Assembly: GCF_001613105.1 (NCBI RefSeq)
Contig: NZ_BDBS01000063.1
Coordinates: 1 to 59,310 of the forward strand
Source of the DNA: Nocardia pseudobrasiliensis NBRC 108224
GTDB taxonomy: Bacteria; Actinomycetota; Actinomycetes; Mycobacteriales; Mycobacteriaceae
Direction of reading: 5' to 3'
Length of the DNA stretch: 59,310 nucleotides
In this document: positions 44,211 to 52,312 of the stretch, one piece after another
How the letters are laid out: each line of letters opens with the position of its first letter
Position numbering within the stretch: the stretch's first letter is position 1
Position numbers and translations under genes: made by a program
The notes under the pieces: model-generated
What the model saw: the letters and a program-made list of their open reading frames with translations, nothing else
Told to the model about the DNA's origin: nothing
Databases searched by the model: none

Positions 44211-45022
44211 TCGGCACTCCTTCCGGAGTCGTTCGTGGTCCCCGCTGCGGGCTGGGCAGCGGCCTCATCTGAGTTCTGGTTGTCCCCAGCGCTGTTCGGG
44301 AGTACGAACAGCGGGACGTGAGTGGTGCAGGCGCAATCGCCGTTGGCGATTGTGGCCAATCGTTGGACGTGGGTTCCGAGCAGGTCCCGGAAGGCCTCCA
44401 GCTCGGCGGCGCACAGCTCCGGGAATTCCTCGGCCACATGCGATACCGGGCAGTGATGCTGGCAGATCTGCACGCCCGCACCCACCTTGCGGGTCGTGGC
44501 CGCGAAACCGGCCTCGGTGAAGACCTCGGCGATCTCGTCGGCCTTGGCCGCGGTGGCCTCGGGGGTGTGCCGGGCGAGTTTGTCGATTCCGGCGACGATC
44601 GTGGCGACCCGCTGCCGGGCGAAGTCGGCGATCGCCTTGTCGCCGCCGATCGCGCGCAGCTGACGCATGGCCGCGCCCGCGAGATCGTCGTAGGCATGGC
44701 CCAGTCGGCCACGGCCCGCGGCGGTGAGCTGATACTGCTTGGCGGGACGACCGCGGCCCTTCTGCTGCCACGGCGCCGAACGGGCGGCGCGAGCCTCCCC
44801 GGATTCGATCAGCGCGTCCAGATGCCTGCGCACCCCGGCCGGGCTCAGACCGAGCCGCTGGCCGATCGCGGTCGCGGTGATCGGGCCCTCCTCCAGCAGC
44901 AGCTGGACGACGGCCGCTCGGGTCTGCCCCTCCGCCGTCGGTGTCGCGGCGACGACAGCGGTCCGGGCGTCGTCGCGACGCCCGGCTTCCGTCCCCACAT
45001 TCCGCAAACCCACGGTTTTCAC
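44207..45022 (-). CDS. sufR: SufR iron-sulfur-sensing repressor
   Basis: A 271-aa winged-helix regulator: HTH ITATAIGQRLGLSPAGVRRH (about 43-62), a basic GRGRPAKQYQLTAAGRGRLG wing, and a C-terminal cluster-binding part with Cys in ICQHHCPVSHVAEEFPELCA and GDCACTTH. Holds an Fe-S cluster and represses the suf operon when clusters suffice. Start GTG 45022 gives a length close to Rv1460; GTG 45013 and 44998 are alternatives. The frame is open to 45250, but that part belongs to the divergent promoter region. First gene of the suf operon. Confidence 0.93.
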   Translation of the reverse strand: MKTVGLRNVGTEAGRRDDARTAVVAATPTAEGQTRAAVVQLLLEEGPITATAIGQRLGLSPAGVRRHLDALIESGEARAARSAPWQQKGRGRPAKQYQLTAAGRGRLGHAYDDLAGAAMRQLRAIGGDKAIADFARQRVATIVAGIDKLARHTPEATAAKADEIAEVFTEAGFAATTRKVGAGVQICQHHCPVSHVAEEFPELCAAELEAFRDLLGTHVQRLATIANGDCACTTHVPLFVLPNSAGDNQNSDEAAAQPAAGTTNDSGRSAE

Positions 45023-45035
45023 AACATCAGTGTGA
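45019..45035. promoter_or_regulatory. Candidate SufR operator
   Basis: On the minus strand the sequence reads TCACACTGATGTTGTGA: an inverted repeat TCACA/TGTGA with 7 nt between, containing ACACT-N5-TGTGA, the motif I recall being reported for mycobacterial SufR. It overlaps the proposed sufR GTG start, so either SufR represses by blocking transcription just at the start of a near-leaderless mRNA or translation starts later. Confidence 0.6.
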
Positions 45036-45221
45036 CCGAATTCCTTCCCGCATTCTAGTAAGGGTGACCTGAGTGAACAGCCGCCGAACCGGGGGCTCGT
45101 GGCTATTCCGCCCGTCGATGTGATGATTTCCGCACTTGCCTCGTATAACGGAACGGTCGCGAAGCCGGAGACGGAGACGAATCTCGGATCGACGCGATGG
45201 CGAACTAGGCTCAGCAGCGTG

Positions 45222-46913
45222 GTGGCACTCGAGGGCGCTCGGCGCAGCATGGTGGAGTGGGGACGCCGGGCCTTGGGCCTGGACGTCCCGCCGGCCGATC
45301 ACACCATCGCCGTCCTGCACAGCGTGGAGACCGAGCTCCCCGGACTGGACGAGCGGGAGACCCGGCAGCTCACGCGGATCAGACTGCTCGGCGCCACCGG
45401 GACCGTGCTGATCGGAATCAGCGCGTTGGGCGTCGCGGCCCAGCCGGTGCTGCAGAATCCGGTGTCCGGCGTGCGGTTGATCGGGGTGTTCGCGCGCTGG
45501 CAGACCTCGTCGCTGGCGCTGTCGATGATCGGCACGGTGCTGGTCGTGATGGCGTGGCTGTTGTTGGGGCGCTTCGCCGTCGGCGGTTTCGGCGGCGCGC
45601 CGCTGCATCGACTCACCCGTTCCCAGCTCGATCGCACGCTGCTGCTGTGGATCCTGCCGCTGTCGGTCGCGCCACCGCTGTACTCCACCGACGTGTACTC
45701 CTATTTGGCGCAGAGCGAGATCGCCAAGCGCGGGATGGACCCCTATGTCGTGGGTCCGGCGCAGGGGCTCGGCGTCGGCGATGTGCTGACCATGAACGTG
45801 CCCAATATCTGGCGTGAGACGCCCGCGCCCTACGGACCACTGATCCTGTGGATCGGGCGCGGCATCTCGCATCTGACCGGGGACAACATCATCATCGGCG
45901 TCTGGGCGCACCGGCTGATCGCGCTCGGCGGCGTGGCGTTGATCGTCTGGGCGCTGCCGCGGCTGTCGCGGCGCTGCGGGGTCGCGCCGGTGAGTGCGCT
46001 GTGGCTGGGCGCGGCCAATCCGCTGGTGCTGTTCCACTTGGTCGCGGGCGTGCACAACGATGCGATCATGCTCGGGCTGATGCTCGCGGGGTTGGAGTTC
46101 TGCCTGCGGGCGATCTCGGATTCGGAAGCCGTCGGCACGCCGCTGGACCGGCGGGAGTGGTCGCTGTTGATCTTCGGCGCGATGGTCATCGCCCTGTCGT
46201 CGACCATCAAGATCACCTCGTTGATCGCGCTCGGCTTCGTGGGTATGGCGCTGGCCCGGCGCTGGGGCAAGGGGGTGCGGCCGATTCTGCTCTCGGCCGG
46301 ATTGCTGGGCGTGATCGCCTTGGCCACAACACTTTTCGTGAGCCTGGCCAGCGGGCTGGGTTTCGGCTGGCTGTTCACCCTCAATACCGCCAATGTCGTG
46401 CGCAGCTGGATGTCGCTGCCCACGGCCATCGGCATCATCACCGGATTCGGCGGTGTACTGCTGGGATTGGGTGATCACACGACCGCGCTGCTCAGCATCA
46501 CCCGCCCGATCGCGCAGGCGTTCGCGGGCTTTCTGACCCTGCGCATGCTCATCGCTACCTGGACCGGCCGACTGCCCGCGGTCGGTGCGCTGGGCGTCTC
46601 ACTGGGTGCTGTCGTGTTGCTGTGGCCGGTCGTACAGCCGTGGTATCTGCTGTGGGCCATCGTGCCGCTGGCCGCCTGGGCGACCACCCCGGCGTTCCGG
46701 ATTCCGGCCGTGGTCATCTCGGCGGTGGTGAGCGTGATGCTCATGCCGCGCGGGGCCGACTTCGGGGTCTTCCAGATCTTCGAGGCCGCGATCGCGGTGG
46801 TCGTGGTGGCGCTGATCTTCATCGTGGCGACGCGGAATCTGTTGCCGTGGCGCAAAGCTGCGGGGGTGTCTGCTCGGTCACAGCGGCCCGCGGCATACGG
46901 TGTGTCTTCGTGA
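45222..46913 (+). CDS. mptB: Polyprenol-phosphomannose alpha-1,6-mannosyltransferase MptB
   Basis: A GT-C membrane mannosyltransferase, 563 aa from GTG 45222, with many predicted helices. Catalytic-loop acid in STDVYSYLAQSEIAKRG; conserved NIWRETPAPYGPLILWIGRG and VQPWYLLWAIVPLAAWA. Builds the alpha-1,6-mannan core of lipomannan from polyprenyl-phosphomannose. Adjacent, divergent sufR and downstream ABC genes match the Rv1459c locus. The start is uncertain: the frame is open to 45099, and ATG 45249 is also possible. Upstream of the membrane part is a soluble segment of about 45 residues lacking in the second copy at 17.1-18.7 kb. Confidence 0.92.
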   Translation: MALEGARRSMVEWGRRALGLDVPPADHTIAVLHSVETELPGLDERETRQLTRIRLLGATGTVLIGISALGVAAQPVLQNPVSGVRLIGVFARWQTSSLALSMIGTVLVVMAWLLLGRFAVGGFGGAPLHRLTRSQLDRTLLLWILPLSVAPPLYSTDVYSYLAQSEIAKRGMDPYVVGPAQGLGVGDVLTMNVPNIWRETPAPYGPLILWIGRGISHLTGDNIIIGVWAHRLIALGGVALIVWALPRLSRRCGVAPVSALWLGAANPLVLFHLVAGVHNDAIMLGLMLAGLEFCLRAISDSEAVGTPLDRREWSLLIFGAMVIALSSTIKITSLIALGFVGMALARRWGKGVRPILLSAGLLGVIALATTLFVSLASGLGFGWLFTLNTANVVRSWMSLPTAIGIITGFGGVLLGLGDHTTALLSITRPIAQAFAGFLTLRMLIATWTGRLPAVGALGVSLGAVVLLWPVVQPWYLLWAIVPLAAWATTPAFRIPAVVISAVVSVMLMPRGADFGVFQIFEAAIAVVVVALIFIVATRNLLPWRKAAGVSARSQRPAAYGVSS

Positions 46914-46915
46914 GC

Positions 46916-46943
46916 GAGCTTGCGAGCGAACCATCGACACAGC
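46916..46943. repeat. Copy of the short dispersed element after mptB
   Basis: Begins 2 nt after the mptB stop: GAGCTTGCGAGCGAACCATC then GACACAGC. Matches 41881-41910 in sufD. Fills most of the 72-nt gap before the ABC gene, followed by a GCGC-rich stretch. Confidence 0.5.
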
Positions 46944-46985
46944 GCGCCGCGCGCACGACGGCGCCGAGCGCAGCGCGGTGATGTC

Positions 46986-47918
46986 GTGAGCACACCCACG
47001 CAATCGGCCGTTCGCATCGACGGCGTCGTGAAACGGTACGGCGATGTCACCGCGGTCGACGGGATCAGCTTCGAGGTGCGCCGGGCCGAGGTGCTGGCGC
47101 TGCTGGGGCCCAACGGCGCGGGTAAGACCACGACCGTGGAGATGTGCGAGGGCTTCAAATCCCCCGACGCCGGATCGGTGCGGGTGCTGGGACTGGATCC
47201 GATCGCCGATTCGGATGCGCTGCGCCCGCGTATCGGGGTGATGCTGCAGGGCGGCGGCGCGTATCCGGGTTCGCGGGCCGGGGAGATGCTCGACCTGGTC
47301 GCCTCCTATGCCGCCGATCCGCTCGATCCGGACTGGCTGCTGTCCACCCTCGGCCTGCACGAGGCGCGGCGCACGCCCTATCGGCGACTGTCCGGCGGTC
47401 AGCAGCAGCGACTCGCCTTGGCCTGCGCCCTGGTCGGGCGGCCCGAGCTGGTCTTCCTCGACGAACCCACCGCGGGTATGGACGCCCAGGCGCGACATCT
47501 GGTGTGGGAGTTGATCGCCGCGCTGCGCCGCGACGGGGTCAGCGTGCTGCTGACCACGCATATGATGGACGAGGCCGAACAGCTCGCCGACCGGCTGATC
47601 ATCATCGATCACGGCCGGGTCGTCGCGCAGGGCACCCCCGCCGAGGTCACCTCCGCCGGGGCCGAGGGACAGCTGCGTTTCACCGCCCCACCGAAACTCG
47701 ATCTGCGGTTGCTGAAAACCGCCCTGCCGGAAGGTTTCTCGCCGACCGAGACCTCCCCCGGCGCATATCTGCTGCAGGGCGACATCACCCCGCAGGTGCT
47801 GGCCACGGTCACGGCCTGGTGCGCGCGAATCGACGTGCTGCCCAGCGATATCCGCATCGACCAGCGCCGCCTCGAGGACGTCTTCCTGGAATTGACCGGA
47901 CGGGAGCTGCGCGGGTGA
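46986..47918 (+). CDS. ABC exporter ATPase (Rv1458c-like position)
   Basis: A 310-aa DrrA-type ATPase: Walker A LLGPNGAGKTTT, Q-loop VMLQGGGAYPGS, signature LSGGQQQRLALACALVG, Walker B VFLDEPTAGMD, His in LLTTHMMDEAEQLADR, and a C-terminal domain of about 80 residues ending VFLELTGREL. GTG 46986 fits best. Pairs with the permease 11 nt downstream. Both genes sit beside mptB and ctaA as in the M. tuberculosis Rv1456c-Rv1459c order; the substrate of this exporter is unknown. Confidence 0.9.
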   Translation: MSTPTQSAVRIDGVVKRYGDVTAVDGISFEVRRAEVLALLGPNGAGKTTTVEMCEGFKSPDAGSVRVLGLDPIADSDALRPRIGVMLQGGGAYPGSRAGEMLDLVASYAADPLDPDWLLSTLGLHEARRTPYRRLSGGQQQRLALACALVGRPELVFLDEPTAGMDAQARHLVWELIAALRRDGVSVLLTTHMMDEAEQLADRLIIIDHGRVVAQGTPAEVTSAGAEGQLRFTAPPKLDLRLLKTALPEGFSPTETSPGAYLLQGDITPQVLATVTAWCARIDVLPSDIRIDQRRLEDVFLELTGRELRG

Positions 47919-47929
47919 GGAGTACTGCC

Positions 47930-48712
47930 GTGACCACCGAGGGCGAACGTTTCGCGCCGGGCACCTTCACCCCCGATCCGCGCCCCGCGCCCCGGCCCGC
48001 CATGCTGGCGGCACAGACCCGTATGGAGCTGATCCTGTTGCTGCGCAACGGCGAACAGCTGCTACTGACGATGTTCATCCCGATCGCTCTACTGATCGGC
48101 CTGACCCTGCTGCCGATCAGCGGGCTCGGCGAACATCGGGTCGACCGGATCGTGCCCGCGGTGATGATGGTGGCGATCATGTCCACCGCGTTCGCCGGGC
48201 AGGCCATCGCGGTCGGCTTCGACCGACGCTACGGTGCGCTGAAACGACTGGGCGCCACCGCCTTACCGCGCTGGGGCATCGTCGGCGGTAAATGCGCGGC
48301 CGTCCTGATCGTGGTGGTATTGCAGTCGATTCTGCTGGGACTCATCGGCGTCGCGCTGGGCTGGCGGCCCTCGATCGGCGGACTGGTGTGCGGCGCGGCC
48401 GTGATCGCCCTGGGCACGGCGACTTTCGCGGCGCTCGGGCTGCTGCTGGGCGGCACGCTCAAGGCCGAGATCGTGTTGGCGCTGGCCAATATCCTGTGGT
48501 TCGTCATGCTGGGAACGTCGAGTCTGGTGTTCGCCTCGGACAATGTGCCGCACTGGCTGAGCATGGCCGCGCGGCTCATTCCCTCCGGCGCGCTCGCCCA
48601 GGCGCTGGAACAGGCGCAGCGGCTGAACGTGGACTGGTACGGACTGATCGTGCTCGCGGTGTGGGGTGTGGGCGCGGGCGCGCTCGCGGTGCGCTCGTTC
48701 CGATTCGAATGA
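47930..48712 (+). CDS. ABC-2 type exporter permease
   Basis: A 260-aa ABC-2 permease with six predicted helices: LLLTMFIPIALLIGLTLLPI, IVPAVMMVAIMSTAFAGQAI, FDRRYGALKRLGATALPRWG (typical cytoplasmic segment), and three further helices. GAGGAG (47917-47922) is placed 7 nt before GTG 47930, fixing the start. Works with the preceding ATPase. Ends 3 nt before the convergent MFS gene. Confidence 0.9.
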   Translation: MTTEGERFAPGTFTPDPRPAPRPAMLAAQTRMELILLLRNGEQLLLTMFIPIALLIGLTLLPISGLGEHRVDRIVPAVMMVAIMSTAFAGQAIAVGFDRRYGALKRLGATALPRWGIVGGKCAAVLIVVVLQSILLGLIGVALGWRPSIGGLVCGAAVIALGTATFAALGLLLGGTLKAEIVLALANILWFVMLGTSSLVFASDNVPHWLSMAARLIPSGALAQALEQAQRLNVDWYGLIVLAVWGVGAGALAVRSFRFE

Positions 48713-48715
48713 GCC

Positions 48716-49966
48716 TCAGGCCGATTCGTCGGGGACGAGCCGACCGGCCAGCAGCGCGGTCACCGCGGTGAGCAGCAGCAGGGCGATGATGTAACCCGAG
48801 AACAGCGCCGGATGCGCCGCGAACTTCTGCTTCAGGGCCGGGGTCGTACCGCCGAAGACCGCCGAGGTGATGCTGTACGGCAGCGCCATCACCGTCACCC
48901 GGTGCCGTGCCGGGGCGAGCATCGCGGTGGCGCCGGGCAGAATCGCGGCCAGGGTGACCACGCAGACCGCCGAGGCCACGATGAGCACCCAATAGGTCGT
49001 CAGCGTCGCCGAATTCAACAGCAGCTGCATCGGCAGCGTCGCGGCCGCCAGCACGAGCGCGGCACCGGCCATCCAGCGCAGCGCGCCCACACGTTCGGCC
49101 AGCGCGCCGAACAGCGGAGCCGCCGCCATATACGCGACCTGCGCGACCACCCCGGCCCAGAGAACCTGCGCGTCGGGCATTTTCAGCACCGTGATGGCGT
49201 AACTGGTCGGCGTGGTGACCCACAGGTAGTACGAGGAAAGCGTGCCCGAGGTGAGCCCAGCCACCGCCAGCCCCGGACCGAGCAGCGCCCGCCATTCGCG
49301 CCGCCAGGTCACCGGATGCGTTGTGCCGGGCCTGGTTTCGGGCAGGGTGCGCCGGGCCAGCAGGAAGATCAGCGATCCCGCCGCGGCCACGAGGAACGGG
49401 ATCCGCCACAGCCCGTCGCGCAGCGCCGCGGCACCGAACCCCGCCGCCAGAGCCGCCACCAGCAGGTTCGCGGCGATCGTGCCGAGCCCGTAGAAGATCG
49501 AGTACACGCTCGTACCCGCGATCCGCCGCCCGGGCACCGCGGATTCGTACAGGTAGGCCTGCGCCACGGCCTGTTCGCCGCCGAAGGAGAATCCGAGTAC
49601 GAGCCGCCAGATCAGCAGCAGGATCGGGGCGGCAGCGCCGATGCTGGCGTGGCCCGGGGTGAGCGCCATGCCCAGCGTCGCCACACCGGCCAATCCGATG
49701 GACAGCATCAGCGCCGGCCGCCGCCCGCGCCGGTCGGCCAGGCGACCCAGAATCAGCGCGCCGACGGGCCGGATCACGAATCCGACGGCGAATACGCCGA
49801 ATCCGTACAGCACCGAGCGCGCCAGATCGTTACCGAAGAACTGGGGAGCGAAGTACACGACCGACAGGCCGTACAGCGACCATTCGTAGGCTTCGAGCGC
49901 GGCGCCGGCGGCGGTGGCCGCGATCCGGCGCACCGGGCGCGCGGACGGGGAGATCACGGTATTCAT
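48716..49966 (-). CDS. MFS transporter, metabolite:H+ symporter type
   Basis: A 416-aa major facilitator: EAYEWSLYGLSVVYFAPQFFG start, GALILGRLADRRGRRPALM loop, and LLIWRLVLGFSFGGEQAVAQAYLYE, the hallmark of the MHS (ProP/ShiA/KgtP-like) subgroup of organic acid or osmolyte symporters. ATG 49966 is used; GTG 49978 would lie 1 nt from the mug stop. Stands against the direction of the conserved ABC-ctaA row, so it looks inserted there together with mug. Confidence 0.88.
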   Translation of the reverse strand: MNTVISPSARPVRRIAATAAGAALEAYEWSLYGLSVVYFAPQFFGNDLARSVLYGFGVFAVGFVIRPVGALILGRLADRRGRRPALMLSIGLAGVATLGMALTPGHASIGAAAPILLLIWRLVLGFSFGGEQAVAQAYLYESAVPGRRIAGTSVYSIFYGLGTIAANLLVAALAAGFGAAALRDGLWRIPFLVAAAGSLIFLLARRTLPETRPGTTHPVTWRREWRALLGPGLAVAGLTSGTLSSYYLWVTTPTSYAITVLKMPDAQVLWAGVVAQVAYMAAAPLFGALAERVGALRWMAGAALVLAAATLPMQLLLNSATLTTYWVLIVASAVCVVTLAAILPGATAMLAPARHRVTVMALPYSITSAVFGGTTPALKQKFAAHPALFSGYIIALLLLTAVTALLAGRLVPDESA

Positions 49967-49979
49967 AGGCGCGCTCACC

Positions 49980-50561
49980 CTACGGCGTATTCGCCCGCGG
50001 ACCCTCCACCGCCTCACGCAGCGCGCGGAATTCCGCCGCGAGGCCGTCGATCGTGTAGTGCGCGTTCAGTCCGCTCGGATTCGGCAGCACCCAGATCTCG
50101 GTGTCGCCCAGGGTCTCCTCCTGCCGCCCGACGCTCGTGCGCGGACGACCGAAGGCGGTCCGATACGCGCCCAGCCCGAGCACCGCGAGCGCGCGCGGCC
50201 GGTACTGCGTGACGCGCTCGCGCAGCGCGATGCCGCCCGCGCGCAATTCCTCCTTGCTCAGCTCGTCGGCCTTGGCGGTGGTGCGCGGGGCGACATTGGT
50301 GATGCCCAGGCCCAGGGCGAGCAACTCCTGAGGCTCGTCGGGGTGTAGCAGCCGCGGCGTGAAACCGGATCGGTGCAGGGCGGGCCAGAAGCGGTTGCCC
50401 GGTCCGGCGAAGTGATAGCCCGTCGCGCCCGACCACAGGCCGGGATTGATGCCGCAGAACAGCACCCGCAGGCCGGGGGCGATCAGATCGGGAATCGTCA
50501 CATCCCGCGCGGCGGCCAGATCGGCGGGCGTCGGGGTGGCGGTCGAGGCGAAGCGCGGCAC
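49980..50561 (-). CDS. mug: G/U mismatch-specific DNA glycosylase
   Basis: Removes uracil or thymine from G mismatches. Hallmarks: LRVLFCGINPGLWSGATGYH with the active-site Asn in INPGLWS, GPGNRFWPALHRSGF, and WVLPNPSGLNAHYT. From GTG 50561 the protein is 193 aa. The frame stays open to an ATG at 50639, only 6 nt from the divergent ctaA start, which would leave no room for promoters; therefore the shorter form is preferred, though the GTG has only a weak ribosome site. Confidence 0.9.
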   Translation of the reverse strand: MPRFASTATPTPADLAAARDVTIPDLIAPGLRVLFCGINPGLWSGATGYHFAGPGNRFWPALHRSGFTPRLLHPDEPQELLALGLGITNVAPRTTAKADELSKEELRAGGIALRERVTQYRPRALAVLGLGAYRTAFGRPRTSVGRQEETLGDTEIWVLPNPSGLNAHYTIDGLAAEFRALREAVEGPRANTP

Positions 50562-50645
50562 CCGAACAGTCTGCCCGACAGTGCAAACGACATCTTGTAG
50601 TAGCCCGGATGATTCTGCCTCGGGGGCGGCGTTTACCATCGGTGC

Positions 50646-51620
50646 GTGCTGTCACGCGCATTCCTGCGACTGGTCGACCTGCTGCCGCTGCCCTCGTTAC
50701 GAGTTCAGCGGATCATCGCGTTCGCGGTGATCGTCACGCAGGCGGGCATCTCCGTCACCGGCGCGATCGTTCGCGTCACCTCCTCCGGACTTGGTTGCCC
50801 CACCTGGCCGCAGTGCTTCCCGGGCAGCTTCACCCCGGTCGCGCACTCCGAGGTGCCGGTGCTGCATCAGACCGTCGAATTCACCAACCGCATGTTCACC
50901 TTCGGCGTCACGCTGTGCGCGGCGCTGGTGGTGCTGGCCGTGCTGCGGGCGCGGCGGCGACGCGAGGTGCTGGTGTACGCGTGGCTGATGCCGGGCGGCA
51001 CCGTGTTGCAGGCGGTGATCGGCGGTATCACCGTGCGCACGGGACTGCTGTGGTGGACCGTGGCCGTCCATCTGCTGGCCTCGATGCTGATGGTGTGGCT
51101 GGCGGTGCTGCTGTTCGCCAAGATCGGCGAGCCCGACGACGGTCTGCAGGTATCGCAGGCGCCCGCGCCGCTGCGCTGGCTGACCGTGCTCAGCGCATTC
51201 GCCCTGTGCGGCACGCTGATCGCGGGCACCCTGGTCACCGGCGCGGGACCGCACGCGGGCGACAAGAGTGTCGACAAGCCGGTGGAGCGCCTACAGGTGG
51301 AGATCGTGACGCTGGTGCACGCGCACGCGCAATTCCTGGTGGCCTATCTGGCGCTGCTGATCGGTCTGGCCTTCGGCCTGGCCGCGGTCGGTATGAACCG
51401 CGCGATCCGCACGCGCCTGATCGTGCTGATCGCGCTGGTGTGCGCGCAGGGGCTGGTTGGCGTCGTGCAGTACTTCACGCATGTGCCCGCGGCGCTGGTG
51501 GCCGTCCATGTGGGCGGAGCCGCCGCGTGCACGGCCGCGACCGCCGCGCTGTGGGCGGCGCTGCGCACCCGCGAACAGGTCGGCGCGACAACGACTTCCG
51601 CGGTCGCCCAGCCCGCCTGA
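50646..51620 (+). CDS. ctaA: Heme A synthase (COX15/CtaA)
   Basis: A 324-aa membrane protein with eight predicted helices that oxidises heme O to heme A for cytochrome aa3. Hallmark RVTSSGLGCPTWPQCFPGS after helix 1 and heme-ligand His in VPVLHQTVEFTNR, VHLLASM, VHAHAQFLVAYL and VHVGGAAAC. GTG 50646. Corresponds in place to Rv1456c. Confidence 0.95.
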   Translation: MLSRAFLRLVDLLPLPSLRVQRIIAFAVIVTQAGISVTGAIVRVTSSGLGCPTWPQCFPGSFTPVAHSEVPVLHQTVEFTNRMFTFGVTLCAALVVLAVLRARRRREVLVYAWLMPGGTVLQAVIGGITVRTGLLWWTVAVHLLASMLMVWLAVLLFAKIGEPDDGLQVSQAPAPLRWLTVLSAFALCGTLIAGTLVTGAGPHAGDKSVDKPVERLQVEIVTLVHAHAQFLVAYLALLIGLAFGLAAVGMNRAIRTRLIVLIALVCAQGLVGVVQYFTHVPAALVAVHVGGAAACTAATAALWAALRTREQVGATTTSAVAQPA

Positions 51621-51666
51621 GCGGCCGCTGTGGTCCCCCGCGCCGATGATGACCGATAATGCGGGA

Positions 51667-51876
51667 ATGCCGACCTACGCCTACCGCTGCCGCGAATGCA
51701 GCGAGACGTTCGAACTCGTCCGCCCGATGAGCGAATCCGCGGCGGCGGCAATGTGTCCGGACGGACACGCCGACACCGTCAAACTGCTCAACGCGATCGC
51801 CCTCACCGGCTCGTCCGGCGCGCCCGCGCCCGCACCCTCGGCGGGTGGCTGCTGCGGCGGCGGATGCTGCGGCTAG
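51667..51876 (+). CDS. FmdB-type zinc ribbon protein
   Basis: A 69-aa protein: MPTYAYRCRECSETFELVRPM and CPDGH make the FmdB/CxxC zinc ribbon; the tail is Ser/Ala/Pro-rich and ends in a Cys/Gly cluster (GGCCGGGCCG). ATG 51667. Proteins of this type are often small regulators, but the role is unclear. Its TAG shares CTAG with the convergent gene. Confidence 0.85.
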   Translation: MPTYAYRCRECSETFELVRPMSESAAAAMCPDGHADTVKLLNAIALTGSSGAPAPAPSAGGCCGGGCCG

Positions 51877-52244
51877 AGGCCCCAGTCGGCGGCGATCGTG
51901 TTGTGGAAGGCCAGGATTCGGTCGTCCCGCACCACCATCGTCTGCACGCTGTCGGTGCGCCCGTGGCGCGGACCGCCCTGCACCCGCAGGGTCGTGGCGG
52001 TGTGCACCAGGGTCGTATCCCCGGCCAGCGCGCGGCGGTCGAGTTCGCGCATCTCGAGGCGGCTTTCACGGTAGATCGTGTCGAAGATCTGCCGATGCGA
52101 CGCTTCGATCGCCGCGCGGCCGTGATGCAGGCGCGCCAGCACGTCGACGAAATCGGCGTCTTCGCTGAACAACCCGGCCATCGCCGCACTGTCGCGCGCG
52201 TTCCAGGCGTCGGTCAACTCGCCGATGATCCGTTCGATCGTCAT
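51873..52244 (-). CDS. SnoaL/SgcJ-like protein
   Basis: A 123-aa SnoaL-fold protein of the SgcJ/EcaC type: ELTDAWNARDSAAMAGLFSEDADFVDV, GRAAIEASHRQIFDTIY, VRDDRILAFHNTIAADWGL. GAGGAGG precedes ATG 52244. Divergent from the TetR gene with a perfect palindrome between them, so it is probably regulated by that TetR. Confidence 0.87.
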   Translation of the reverse strand: MTIERIIGELTDAWNARDSAAMAGLFSEDADFVDVLARLHHGRAAIEASHRQIFDTIYRESRLEMRELDRRALAGDTTLVHTATTLRVQGGPRHGRTDSVQTMVVRDDRILAFHNTIAADWGL

Positions 52245-52284
52245 GATCGCCCCTCCTCGTATGATTGGAACTACGGTTCATTAC

Positions 52285-52301
52285 TTAGAACGTTGTTCTA
52301 A
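52285..52301. promoter_or_regulatory. Perfect palindromic operator, SnoaL/TetR divergent pair
   Basis: TTAGAAC-GTT-GTTCTAA, 7-bp arms without mismatch, 11 nt before the TetR start codon and 41 nt from the SnoaL start. The A/T-richer setting agrees with an overlapping promoter. Confidence 0.78.
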
Positions 52302-52312
52302 TCGGAGGATAC

